This document shows, piece after piece, positions 51,885 to 63,722 of a DNA stretch of 64,000 nucleotides. Numbering within the stretch: the first letter of the stretch is position 1; each line of letters begins with the position of its first letter. Both the position numbers and the translations under genes were made by a program. The DNA comes from Pectinophora gossypiella (taxonomy: Eukaryota > Arthropoda > Insecta > Lepidoptera > Gelechiidae), in NCBI RefSeq assembly GCF_024362695.1, contig NC_065431.1:6268624-6332623 (forward strand), given 5' to 3'. Under the pieces are notes generated by a model. It was given only the letters and a program-made list of their open reading frames with translations. It was not told the origin of the DNA and did not search any database.

Positions 51885-52050
51885 CGCACTTTAGCCACAC
51901 CTCAGACACTCCATTCAAAAATGTCATTTTTACCGTGTGCCGTCTCACGCGTATGTGCGAGGGAGACAATATGTCCACGTCCCTTTTACTCCTCAGTGGC
52001 GGCCATTTAAGACTAAAGTAAGACCCAGAGGGGGTGAGGTCGGAGCCCGG
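51885..52050. repeat. Repeat family O
   Basis: CCTCAGACACTCCATTC, GTGTGCCGTCTCACGCGTAT, GTCCCTTTTACTCCTCAGTG. Related to 32160-32510 and 39825-39900. Confidence 0.4.
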
Positions 52051-52204
52051 TACGAATTGGCGGGGATTACCGTTCTATATGTAGTATTATTCTTTATATA
52101 AAAAAACCTTTAACATTTAGTTCATTATGTCAGTAAGCCACACTTGAAATACTCCGAGGGTTGATTAAATGGTGTATGTACATTCGGTACAATAAGTGCT
52201 TTCT

Positions 52205-52375
52205 CTCATATAGGTTGTGAAGTCAGTGACCAACATCATCAACCCTGGTGTCTACTATTGAGCCGCCAAATGCCCTTAACATTGGTCAAGTAACGACTAC
52301 GTACTTACTTAAGTAAGCCGGAACCGACTGCTTAACGTGCCTTCCGAAGCACGGATCATGTTACTCTAATGTCGC
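52205..52375 (-). mobile_element. SINE B, headless, minus strand
   Basis: CATCAACCCTGGTGTC, TATTGAGCCGCCAAATG, CGTGCCTTCCGAAGCACGG; stops inside the body. Confidence 0.72.
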
Positions 52376-53094
52376 GTTTTGACGTTTAGTAAAAAGTAAC
52401 TGATTTGACTAGTTGGAAACTAAATCGGCTCAAAATGGTGTTTACGAAGTTAGTAACGGGATAATACTACTGCTCACAATTGGGGAGATGTTCGTCGTAA
52501 CCAAACGATTCAGCAATTCTCTTGAATAATGTTATATTTTCATAAACAATGTTAACTCTCCAACCCTTCCTAGCAGATTGCCGCAACCGAACAGATTTCC
52601 CGCCATCGCCTTTATAAAAAGGCGGCAATACGTTCCCGTTCGAAAAAGAAGAAATCAAAAATAAAAATAAAAGAAATAATATGCCAGTTCCAAATTAAAA
52701 ATAATAAAGTCGTGACACAGATTCGCGACTTTATTCCGTCTGTTACTAAGTTATATAATCTAATAATAATTAAATAATAAAAGAAACATTACGAACCCTA
52801 ATAGTAATAATAACATATCTAGGCGGCGATATAAGTATCTATAAAAATAATGTCAATATTAACAAACACTTTTGCCTCCACGCACGTGTAGGTTAACCAA
52901 TCTCGTGAGAAATAACTTTAGTACTGCATTCACTAGAACAATACCTTTTTTTTCTGCCGTATAGCTATGCCATATAGTTCCCTACATTCTAATATTTATC
53001 GCCTACGCCTTCACACGTATATCCATGACATCAATTTGAATATTAAAAAAAATAAAGTCTCATAAAAAAATTTTTTTAGTTCTAATTGTGAAAA

Positions 53095-56000
53095 ATGGCG
53101 CGAAAAACAGTATATATTTGTATAACTGTTTTGGTTTTTAAATGTAAGTAGGTATTTATATTTTTTTGAGTTAATATGTATGGTTTATTGAGGTAGATGA
53201 TTCAGACCATGATTCTGACTTGGTATCTAGTGGAATTTATCAGACAATTCATATTTTTTTGTTTTTTAATTATTTTCAGTTCCATACGTTTGCGACGGAA
53301 ATTTTCACTTGATATCAACTCAGAATCAAGCTGTGAATCATAATATTCTTCTCCTTATCGTGTGGGTTATGAGGTGGATTACCAACCTCACCAACCCTGG
53401 TGTCGGGGTTGTTATTGAGCCGCCAAAGGACGCTGACATGGCTCATGTAACTACATAATAATAATAACATACTTACAACAGTAATTAGTAACCGGGACCA
53501 ACAGCTTAACGTCCCTTCCGAAGCACGGATCATATTACTGTCGTACAATCAGGTGATCAGCCTGTAATGTCCTAACTAAACTAGGGATCACAAAGTGATT
53601 TTTGTGATATGTCCCCACCGGGATTCGAACCCGGTGAGACCAACGCTCAACCACAATAGATCAAATAATAAACCACAATTAATATTATTTAATAAAAAAT
53701 AAATTTATTGCAGGTTTTCCCTCTGAAGCGATATTACTAGTAATTCCAGAAGATGTATCTACAGGGTTGGCAGGAATCTATGGGTTCACGCCGCGTATCG
53801 TTAAAGGTTGGACAGATTTTCAGAGATCATTTAAGTGTAGTAAAATAGTCGAAAAAACCGTTATGCCCTTCTTTTCTCAATAGCGACGGCAACCTACTCT
53901 CCTAGGTCGTTCAGCTGTCGGTCTGGAGGTCTTGGGTTCGATTCCCAGTAGGCACACGAAATCAGTTTGTGAGACTGACCCAATCTGAAAAATAAGATAA
54001 ATAAAACACGACATAACATAGTTCTCGGCAATTATTTGCATTTAAGTAAATATGTAGTCGATGTAAGCCAAGGCTTTGGGCAGTTCATTGATAACTCTGA
54101 CTTCACTTCAAAGACTTCATTGATAATTCTTGATTCGAGTGTGAAGCCAGAGTTATCCATTCAACAACAGAGTGACTTCACTTTGAAGTCACGAGTTATC
54201 TATGAAATTGTTGGAGTGAAGTCAAGAGTTATCAATGAAATTGTTGAAGTGAAGTTAAGAGTTATCAATGAAATTATTGAAGTGAAGTCAAGAGTTATCA
54301 ATGAAATTGTTGAAGTGAAGTCAAGAGTTATCAATGAAATTATTGAAGTGAAGTCTAGAGTTATCAATGAAATTGTTGAAGTGAACTCAAGAGTTATCAA
54401 TGAAATGGTAGGAGTGAAGTTAAGAGTTATCAATGAAATTGTTGAAGTGAAGTCAAGAGTTATCAATGAAATTGTTGAAGTGAAGTCGGTCACTGACCTG
54501 CAAGAATAGAGAAGTAAATATAAGTGTGATCTGTTTCAGGTAATGATCACCGAGTGGGGTTCGGCTTCAGGTTTGGCAACCACGCTGACTTCCAGGTGTT
54601 ATACGAACTGGGACCACAACTATATACGATGCCTATGCAGCCTATTAGTAAGTATCATAATTATAGATCAGAAAGATAACATGTTTAAAAAAAGAAAGAA
54701 AGAAAGAAACGTTTATTATAAAGGGACACCACAGTGACAAATATAAAACAAATAACAAATATATTAATATAAAACACGGAGTAACACATAACTTACAATC
54801 AAAACACATAATAAAAACAACTTACACGAGAAATACAAATAATTGAGTGTATGGACTGGTCAACGATGGTGGTGGTGTCCTTTATAAAAGGGCCTCACTC
54901 AGCATAAGCCGCAGCGCGACCACGACGCTGGTATTCTGTGGACCCTGATTAGTGAGTGTCGTTTACCTCTTTTTTAATAATATAGGCTCGGGTTTGACCA
55001 CAATCTCACCTGATGGTAAGTGACGATGTCTAGGGTGGATCACGCTTACCTACCAAATGCCTATTCACTCTAGCCTTGAAGTCTCCCAGATTATAACGAG
55101 TTGGAAAAACAGACGACGGCAGACAGAGGAAGAGGCGAAACATTAAGTGCGGATTGGGGGTATATTCACAATTAGCTAAAGACGATATGCCATAATATAG
55201 AGCTGATATTTGATTCATAATATAGAGTTTAAGTAGCATATTGACCCAAAGACGACTATAGTTTATTTATATCGTCTTTAAGTCATCTAACACAGGGTTC
55301 GAAAGGATAATTATCAAAGATATTTATCATGATAATTATCGTAAAAATTTTACCACAAAGTAGTAAGTTTCGCTTAAGAATGCTGTCGACTCTTTCCAAC
55401 AACCTTCATGAATCGATCAAATATACAGTTTTCTAAGAGTTGCTACGCAAAGTCAATACGTCTGCACCATTTTCATCCCCAAGTAGTAAGTTTGGCCTAA
55501 GAATGCTGTCGTCTCCTTTCACCAACCTTCATGAATCGATCAAATATACATTTTTCTAAGCGTTGCTACTCATAGTCAATACATCTGCACCATTTTTATC
55601 CCCAAGTAGTAAGTTTGACCTAAGGATGCTGTCGACTCCTTTAGCCAACCATCATGAATCGACCAAATATACAGTTTTCTAAGCGTTGCCACTCATAGTC
55701 AATACATTTGCATAAATTTTACCCCAAAGTAGTAAGTTTCGCCTAAGAATGCTGTCGACTCCTTCCAACAACCTTCATGAATCGATCAAATATACAGTTT
55801 TCTAAGCGTTGCCACTCATAGTCAATACATTTGCATAAATTTTACCCCAAAGTAGTTTCGCCTGAGAATGCTGTCAACTCCTTCCAACAACCTTCACGAA
55901 TCGATCAAATATACAGTTTTCTAAGCGTTGCCACTCATAGTCAATACATTTGCATAAATTTTACCCAATGTAGTAAGTTTCGCCTAAGAATGCTGTCGAC

Positions 56001-59000
56001 TCCTTCCAACAACCTTCATGAATCGACCAAATATACAATTTTCTAGGCGTTGCCACTCATAGTCAATACATTTGCATAAATTTTACCACTAAGTAATAAG
56101 TTTCGCCTCAGAATGCTGTCGACTCCTTCCAACAACCTTCATGAATCGATCAAATATACAGTTTTCTAAGCGTTGCCACTCATAGTCAATACATTTGCAT
56201 AAATTTCACCCCATAGTAGTAAGTTTCGCCTAAGAATGCTGTCGACTCCTTTCACCAACCTTCAAGAATCGATCAAATATACAGGTTTTTAAGCGTTGCC
56301 ACTCATAGTTAATACATTTGCATAAATTTTTCCCCAAAGTAGTAAGTTTGGCCTAAGGATGCTGTCGACTCCTTTCACCAACCTTCATGAATCGATCAAA
56401 TATACAATTTCCTAAGCGTTGCCACTCATAGTCAATACATTTGCATAAATTTTACCCCAAAGTAGTAAGTTTCGCCTAAGGATGCTGTCGACTCCTTCCA
56501 ACAACCTTCATGAATCGATCAAATATACACTTTTCTAAGCGTTGCCACTCATAGTCAATACATTTGCACAATTTTTTTCCCAAAGTAGTAAGTTTCGCCT
56601 AAGAATGCTGTCGACTCCTTTCACCAACCTTCATGAATCGGTCAAATATACAGTTTTCTAAGGGTTGCCACTCATAGTCAATACATTTGCATAATTTTTT
56701 CCCCAAAGTAGTAAGTTTGGCCTAAGAATGCTGTCGACTCCTTTCACCAACCTTCATGAATCGGTCAAATATACAGTTTTCTAAGCGTTGCCACTCATAG
56801 TCAATACATTTGCATAAAATTTTCCCCAAAGTAGTAAGTTTCGCCTAAGAATGCTGTCGACTCCATCCAACAACCTTCATGAATCGATCAAATATACAAT
56901 TTCCTAAGCGTTGCCACTCATAGTCAATACATTTGCATAAATTTTACCCCAAAGTAGTAAGTTTCGCCTAAGGATGCTGTCGACTCCTTCCAACAACCTT
57001 CATGAATCGATCAAATATACACTTTTCTAAGCGTTGCCACTCATAGTCAATACATTTGCACAATTTTTTTCCCAAAGTAGTAAGTTTCGCCTAAGAATGC
57101 TGTCGACTCCTTTCACCAACCTTCATGAATCGATCAAGTATACAATTTTCTAAGCGTTGCCACTCATAGTCAATACATTTGCATAAATTTTACCCCAAAG
57201 TAGTAAGTTTCGCCTAAGAATGCTGTCGACTCCTTTCACCAACCTTCATGAATCGGTCAAATATACAGTTTTCTAAGCGTTGCCACTCATAGTCAATACA
57301 TTTGCATAAAATTTTCCCCAAAGTAGTAAGTTTCGCCTAAGAATGCTGTCGACTCCATCCAACAACCTTCATGAATCGATCAAATATACAGTTTTCTAAG
57401 CGTTGCCGCTCATAGTCAATACATTTGCATAATTTTTTCCCCAAAGTAGTAGGTTTGGCCTAAGAATGCTGTCGACTCCTTTCACCAACCTTCATGAATC
57501 GGTCAAATATACAGTTTTCTAAGCGTTGCCACTCATAGTCAATACATTTGCATAATTTTTTCCCCAAAGTAGTAAGTTTGGCCTAAGGATGCTGTCGACT
57601 CCTTTCACCAACCTTCATGAATCGGTCAAATATACAGTTTCCTAAGCGTTGCCACTCATAGTCAATACATTTGCATAAAGTTTTCCTCAAAGTAGTAAGT
57701 TTGGCCTAAGGATGCTGTCGACTCCTTTCACCAACCTTCATGAATCGGTCAAATATACAGTTTTCTAAGCGTTGCCACTCATAGTCAATACATTTGCATA
57801 TTTTTTTCCCCAAAGTAGTAAGTTTGGCCTAAGGATGCTGTCGACTCCTTTCACCAACCTTCATGAATCGATCAAGAATACAATTTTCTAAGCGTTGCCA
57901 CTCATAGTCAATACATTTGCATAAATTTTACCCCAAAGTAGTAAGTTTCGCCTAAGGATGCTGTCGACTCCTTCCAACAACCTTCATGAATCGATCAAAT
58001 ATACACTTTTCTAAGCGTTGCCACTCATAGTCAATACATTTGCATAATTTTTTCCCCAAAGTAGTAAGTTTGGCCTAAGGATGCTGTCGACTCCTTTCAC
58101 CAACATTCATGAATCGATCAAATATACAGGTTTTTAAGCGTTGCCACTCATAGTTAATACAATTGCATAAATTTTTCCCCAAAGTAGTAAGTTTGCCCTA
58201 AGGATGCTGTCGACTCCTTTCACCAACCTTCATGAATCGATCAAGTATACAATTTTCTAAGCGTTGCCACTCATAGTCAATACATTTGCATAAATTTTTC
58301 CCCAAAGTAGTAAGTTTGGCCTAAGGATGCTGTCGACTCCTTCCAACAACCTTCATGAATCGATCAAATATACACTTTTCTAAGCGTTGCCACTCATAGT
58401 CAATACATTTGCATAATTTTTTTCCCAAAGTAGTAAGTTTCGCCTAAGAATGCTGTTGACTCCTTCCAACAACCTTCATGTATCGATCAAATACACAGTT
58501 TTCTAAGCGTTGCCACTCATAGTCAATACATTTGCATAAAGTTTTTACCAAAGTAGTAAGTTTGGCCTAAGGATGCTGTCGACTCCTTTCACCAACCTTC
58601 ATGAATCGATCAAATATACAGTTTTCTAAGCGTTGCCACTCATAGTCAATACATTTGCATAATTTTTTTCCCACAGTATTAAGTTTGGCCTAAGGATGCT
58701 GTCGACTCCTTTCACCAACCTTCATGAATCGGTCAAATATACAGTTTTCTAAGCGTTGCCACTCATAGTCAATACATTTGCATAAAATTTTCCCCAAAGT
58801 AGTAAGTTTGGCCTAAGGATGCTGTCGACTCCTTTTACCAACCTTCATGAATCGGTCAAATATACAGTTTTCTAAGCGTTGCCACTCATAGTCAATACAT
58901 TTGCATAAATTTTACCCCAAAGTAGTAAGTTTGGCCTAAGGATGCTGTCGACTCCTTTCACCAACCTTCATGAATCGGTCAAATATACAGTTTTCTAAGC

Positions 59001-62000
59001 GTTGCCACTCATAGTCAATACATTTGCATAAATTTTACTCCAAAGTAGTAAGTTTCGCCTAAGAATGCTGTCGACTCCTTTCACCAACCTTCATGAATCG
59101 GTCAAATATACAGTTTTCTAAGCGTTGCCACTCATAGTCAATACATTTTCATAAATTTTACTCCAAAGTAGTAAGTTTCGCCTAAGAATGCTGTCGACTC
59201 CTTCCAACAACCGTAATGAATCGATCAAATATACAATTTTCTAAGCGTTGCCACTCTCAGTCAATACATTTGCATAAAATTTTCCCCAAAATAGTAAGTT
59301 TGGCCTAAGGATGCTGTCGACTCCTTTCACCAACCTTCATGAATCGATCAAATATACAATTTTCTAAGCGTTGCCACTCATAGTCAATACATTTGCATAA
59401 TTTTTTCCCCAAAGTAGTAAGTTTGGCCTAAGGATGCTGTCGACTCCTTTCACCAACCTTCATGAATCGATCAAGTATACAGTTTTCTAAGCGTTGCCCC
59501 TCATAGTCAATACATTTGCATAATTTTTTCCCCAAAGTATTAAGTTTGGCCTAAGGATGCTGTCGACTCCTTTCACCAACCTTCATGAATCGGTCAAATA
59601 TACAGTTTTCTAAGCGTTGCCACTCATAGTCAATACATTTGCATAATTTTTTCCCCAAAGTAGTAAGTTTGGCCTAAGGATGCTGTCGACTCCTTTCACC
59701 AACCTTCATGAATCGATCAAGTATACAATTTTCTAAGCGTTGCCACTCATAGTCAATACATTTGCATAATTTTTTCCCCAAAGTAGTAAGTTTGGCCTAA
59801 GGATGCTGTCGACTCCTTTCACCAACCTTCATGAATCGATCAAATATACAATTTTCTAAGCGTTGCCACTCATAGTCAATACATTTGCATAAATTTTACC
59901 CCAAAGTAGTAAGTTTCGCCTAAGGATGCTGTCGACTCCTTCCAACAACCTTCATGAATCGATCAAATATACAGTTTTCTAAGCGTTGCCCCTCATAGTC
60001 AATACATTTGCATAATTTTTTCCCCAAAGTATTAAGTTTGGCCTAAGGATGCTGTCGACTCCTTTCAGCAACATTCATGAATCGATCAAATATACAGGTT
60101 TTTAAGCGTTGCCACTCATAGTTAATACATTTGCATAAATTTTTCCCCAAAGTAGTAAGTTTGGCCTAAGGATGCTGTCGACTCCTTTCACCAACCTTCA
60201 TGAATCGATCAAATATACAATTTTCTAAGCGTTGCCACTCATAGTCAATACATTTGCATAAATTTTACCCCAAAGTAGTAAGTTTCGCCTAAGGATGCTG
60301 TCGACTCCTTCCAACAACCTTCATGAATCGATCAAATATACACTTTTCTAAGCGTTGCCACTCATAGTCAATACATTTGCATAATTTTTTCCCCAAAGTA
60401 TTAAGTTTGGCCTAAGGATGCTGTCGACTCCTTTCACCAACCTTCATGAATCGATCAAATATACAGTTTTTTAAGCGTTGCCACTCATAGTCAATACATT
60501 TGCATAAATTTTTCCCCAAAGTAGTAAGTTTCGCCTAAGGATGCTGTCGACTCCTTTCACCAACCTTCATGAATCGGTCAAATATACAGTTTTCTAAGCG
60601 TTGCCACTCATAGTCAATACATTTGCATAAATTTTACCCCAAAGTAGTAAGTTTGGCCTAAGGATGCTGTCGACTCCTTTCACCATCCTTCATGAATCGG
60701 TCAAATATACAGTTTTCTAAGCGTTGCCACTCATAGTCAATACATTTGCATAAAGTTTTCCCCAAAGTAGTAAGTTTCGCCGAAGAATGCTGTCGACTCC
60801 TTTCACCAACCTTCATGATTCGATCAAATATACAATTTTCTAAGCGTTGCCACTCATAGTCAATACATTTACATAAATTTAACCCCAAAGTAGTAAGTTT
60901 GGCCTAAGGATGCTGTCGACTCCTTTCACCAAACTTCATGAATCGATCAAATATACAATTTTCTAAGCGTTGCCACTCATAAACAATACATTTGCATAAA
61001 TTTTACCCCAAAGTAGTAAGTTTCGCCTAAGAATGCTGTCGACTCCTTTCACCAACCTTCATGAATCGGTCAAATATACAGTTTTCTAAGCGTTGCCACT
61101 CATAGTCAATACATTTGCATAAATTTTACCCCAAAGTAGTAAGTTTCGCCTAAGGATGCTGTCGACTCCTTCCAACAACCTTCATGAATCGATCAAATAT
61201 ACAGTTTTCTAAGCGTTGCCCCTCATAGTCAATACATTTGCATAAATTTTTCCCCAAAGTAGTAAGTTTGGCCTAAGGATGCTGTCGACTCCTTTCACCA
61301 ACATTCATGAATCGATCAAATATACAGGTTTTTAAGCGTTGCCACTCATAGTTAATACATTTGCATAAATTTTTCCCCAAAGTAGTAAGTTTGGCCTAAG
61401 GATGCTGTCGACTCCTTTCACCAACCTTCATGAATCGATCAAATATACAATTTTCTAAGCGTTGCCACTCATAGTCAATACATTTGCATAAATTTTACCC
61501 CAAAGTAGTAAGTTTCGCCTAAGGATGCTGTCGACTCCTTCCAACAACCTTCATGAATCGATCAAATATACAGTTTTCTAAGCGTTGTTACTCATAGTCA
61601 ATACATTTGCATAAATTTTTTCCCAAAGTATTAAGTTTGGCCTAAGGATGCTGTCGACTCCTTTCACCAACATTCATGAATCGATCAAATATACAATTTT
61701 CTAAGCGTTGCCACTCATAGTCAATACATTTGCATAAATTTTACCCCAAAGTAGTAAGTTTCGCCTAAGGATGCTGTCGACTCCTTCCAACAACCTTCAT
61801 GAATCGATCAAATATACACTTTTCTAAGCGTTGCCACTCATAGTCAATACATTTGCATAAATTTTTTCCCAAAGTATTAAGTTTGGCCTAAGGATGCTGT
61901 CGACTCCTTTCACCAACATTCATGAATCGATCAAATATACAGTTTTCTAAGCGTTGCCACTCATAGTCAATACATTTGCATAAAGTTTTCCCCAAAGTAG

Positions 62001-62491
62001 TAAGTTTCGCCTAAGAATGCTGTCGACTCCTTCCAACAACCTTCATCAATCGATCAAATATGTATACAGTTTTCTAAGCATTGCCACTCATAGTCGTAGA
62101 AATAGATTTTCATCAGCTTTACTTAATGCATGTATGCATACAGTAAAAAATTAAAAAGGGTAAAAATCATTATCAAGAAACATAATTATCCTGATAATTT
62201 CGAACCCTGATCTAACATAAACATAACAGCCTAATACGCCCCACTGCTGGGCACAGGCCTCCCCTCAATCAATCGAAGGGGGTTCTAATCACGGAGGCTG
62301 TTAACTCTTCTACCCAGTTATGATGATTTATTTTCCTGTTGCCCTCAGGAGTGCGCTCAGCTGCATATCGTGAACGTGTGGTGCGTCGCCGGCCGCTGAT
62401 AGAGCTGCTAGTACGAGCTGGTCTGCTAGATGTGAAGAGCGAAGGGTTTGAGGTCGAACTTGGTGGCCGCAGGTTCGATGAGCCCAGATAA
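53095..62491 (+). CDS. Gene B: probable secreted protein of about 130 aa, paralogue of gene A, four exons
   Basis: Exons 53095-53143, 53714-53806, 54540-54647 and 62349-62491; every junction is phase 1, as at the first three junctions of gene A, with GT-AG borders (intron 2 donor GTTGGA is weak). Start ATG in AAAAATGG; stop TAA at 62489. Residues 1-17 (MARKTVYICITVLVFKC) look like a signal peptide. Exon 2 has LLVIPEDVSTG, comparable to VIIPEELPSLL of gene A. Exon 3 has GFGFRFGNHADFQV and ELGPQ, nearly identical to gene A in protein and DNA. Exon 4 is unlike gene A: arginine-rich (RERVVRRRPLIELLVRAG) and short, ending RRFDEPR. Intron 3 (7.7 kb) contains the 6.9-kb satellite-bearing element. 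Function unknown. Exon 4 is joined by phase and open frame only; a transcript would settle it. Confidence 0.75.
53180..53345. mobile_element. MITE family E, arms without outer ends
   Basis: GATTCAGACCATGATTCTGA and, facing, TTGATATCAACTCAGAATCA. Gene B intron 1. Confidence 0.5.
53345..53660 (-). mobile_element. SINE B, minus-strand copy
   Basis: TTCTCCTTATCGTGTGGG tail, CCTTCCGAAGCACGGATCA core, TGTCCCCACCGGGATTCGAA B box; part of the head deleted. Gene B intron 1. Confidence 0.84.
53897..53985 (+). repeat. SINE A-like head fragment
   Basis: GTTCAGCTGTCGGTCTGGAG, GGGTTCGATTCCC, AATCAGTTTGTGAGACTGA. Gene B intron 2. Confidence 0.5.
54190..54487 (+). repeat. 33-bp minisatellite, nine units
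   Basis: Unit AGAGTTATCAATGAAATTGT plus TGAAGTGAAGTCA (33 bp, a multiple of three), nine copies with few changes, 52 bp before gene B exon 3. Because of the unit length both strands stay open, giving apparent frames of 157 codons (plus) and 97 codons (minus). The plus frame stops before exon 3, so I treat it as intronic. Confidence 0.9.
54690..54960 (-). mobile_element. LINE 3' end with (GAAA)n start
   Basis: AAGAAAGAAAGAAAC, GTTTATTATAAAGGGACAC, AACACATAACTTACAATC, GGGCCTCACTCAGCATAAG: reverse complement of LINE 3'UTRs at 15752 and 43813. Gene B intron 3. Confidence 0.65.
55293..62209. mobile_element. hAT-like element carrying a satellite array, 8-bp target duplication
   Basis: 6917 bp. 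Ends are CAGGGTTCGAAA (55293-55304) and its exact complement TTTCGAACCCTG (62198-62209); after a 6-base indel both continue GGATAATTAT. The 8-bp sequence ATCTAACA is duplicated at 55285-55292 and 62210-62217. CAGGG-type ends plus 8-bp duplications point to the hAT superfamily. There is no transposase: apart from about 60 bp on the left and 110 bp on the right the whole interior is a tandem array. It lies in intron 3 of gene B. Confidence 0.92.
55353..62095. repeat. 123-bp tandem satellite, about 55 copies
   Basis: The landmark CTGTCGACTCC recurs every 123 bp from 55383 to 62020 (6637 bp, 54 intervals, a few 1-5-bp indels). Other constant parts: AATCGATCAAATATACA, GCGTTGCCACTCATAGTCA, ATACATTTGCATAA, AGTAGTAAGTTT. 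Two linked variants alternate irregularly: TCGCCTAAG with CCTTCCAACAACC, and TGGCCTAAGGA with CCTTTCACCAACC. No unit is coding. The first and last units are the most divergent, as expected of array edges. Confidence 0.97.
62217..62300 (-). repeat. SINE A fragment
   Basis: CAGCCTAATACGCCCCACTG, GGGCACAGGCCTCCCCTC, then jumps to the head end (TCACGGAGGCTG). 49 bp before gene B exon 4. The target duplication of the satellite element overlaps its border, so that element may have inserted at the edge of this SINE. Confidence 0.6.
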
Positions 62492-63199
62492 ATAGCGAAA
62501 ACTCACTGACAATTATACTTCCTCTTCTCCTTTTCTTCTGGACCCCCATATCTTTCTATAGTCGTTTTGTTTCATTTGTGCCCAGAATGTAAACAAACAA
62601 CAAAATCACTGAAATCTCCCAATCTTTTTACTTTTTCGCGGCTAACCTGACATATATAGCTATAAAATAAACAATATTTTACGGGCACACGCAAAAACTA
62701 TGAAATATTCACAAAATTACACCAAATTAATGATTTTTTTCGGAACACTAGAAAAGTGAGGTTATCTGTCAAGCGTTTTTTTTTTAAATTTTATCGTATT
62801 CGTAGCGCTTTCAATGCATTTAGCTCATAGTTCATATCACAAAATTGAGTGAGTCATTCATTATATTCAGATTGGTGTTGTGGATGATAAATTTATAGGA
62901 CTGACATGTTAGGTAGACTTTTAAACAGATTTTATAAGGCGCGGCGTCTACTTTTCTTTCTAAATAAATCAGAACACAATGAAGAACGTATGGATAGGAA
63001 CGCTAATTATATCATTTGATTTGATCCCGATATACGCCTTCGTCATGAAATTGCATTTTTAGTAGAAAAATAACGGGCTTCTTATTAAATGTAGATAATG
63101 GACATGTAAAAGTAAAACAACTTTCTTAATTATAATTAAATTTATTACACTCGTGTAATTTATGAGTAGATACAGCTTTATATAGATTGAGAATATTAA
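62492..63199. other. Stretch without recognised gene
   Basis: AT-rich sequence downstream of gene B. AATAAAC near 62667 could serve polyadenylation of gene B but this is not certain. No repeat family of this window is seen. Confidence 0.4.
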
Positions 63200-63722
63200 A
63201 ACTAGACTTCTCATTAAAAAATCGAAAGACTTCCGAATTTTCTTTCTCGTGGTCATTAAACAAAAAAGAGAATTAATTCTATTAAAAAAATTGCATAATT
63301 GTGTAACTGGCAGTTAGGTCTTTACAATGGTGTACATAAATTCCAAATTCAAAATTAGATTTTCAATTGTTTATCCGATTAACAAATTAAAACATTGTTT
63401 TGATACAAATGGGTCTTTAGAGTTTTGGGTACATTACATTTATGGTGCAAAAACTAAAAATTGACGCTTGTCTGTAAATATGTTTTTCTGGTATTTCGTG
63501 CTTTGTGTTGTGTGATAAAAAATAACCCTTTTGTATTAAATCAATATTAAAATTTGTTTATCGGATTACAATTGAAAATCTAATTTTGAATTTAGAATTT
63601 TCGTACACCATTGTAAAGACCAAACTGCCAGTTACAAAATTATGCTATTTTTTTATTGAATTAATTCTCTTTTTTTGTTTAAATTCTGAAGTGTTTCGAC
63701 TTCTTTGATGAGAAGTGAACTT
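63200..63722. repeat. Inverted repeat with arms of about 200 bp
   Basis: Left arm about 63200-63413, right arm about 63526-63722, spacer about 112 bp. Matching parts: AGAGAATTAATTCTATT with TTGAATTAATTCTCT, GTCTTTACAATGGTGTAC with GTACACCATTGTAAAGAC, and ATTAGATTTTCAATTG with CAATTGAAAATCTAAT. The right arm runs up to the stop codon of the transposase at 63721. Confidence 0.85.

Larger units (their letters stand above)
50168..53094. promoter_or_regulatory. Divergent intergenic region between genes A and B
   Basis: 2.9 kb between the two start codons. It must hold both promoters unless further 5' exons exist. Most of it is repeat (F 50686, LINE 51150, SINE A 51583, O 51885, SINE B 52205). The repeat-free parts are 50168-50680 and 52430-53094. 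I see no convincing TATA or initiator in either. Confidence 0.4.

Noticed and set aside
55353..62095. CRISPR-like array
   Set aside because: The units are contiguous 123-bp tandem copies without unique spacers, in eukaryotic DNA.
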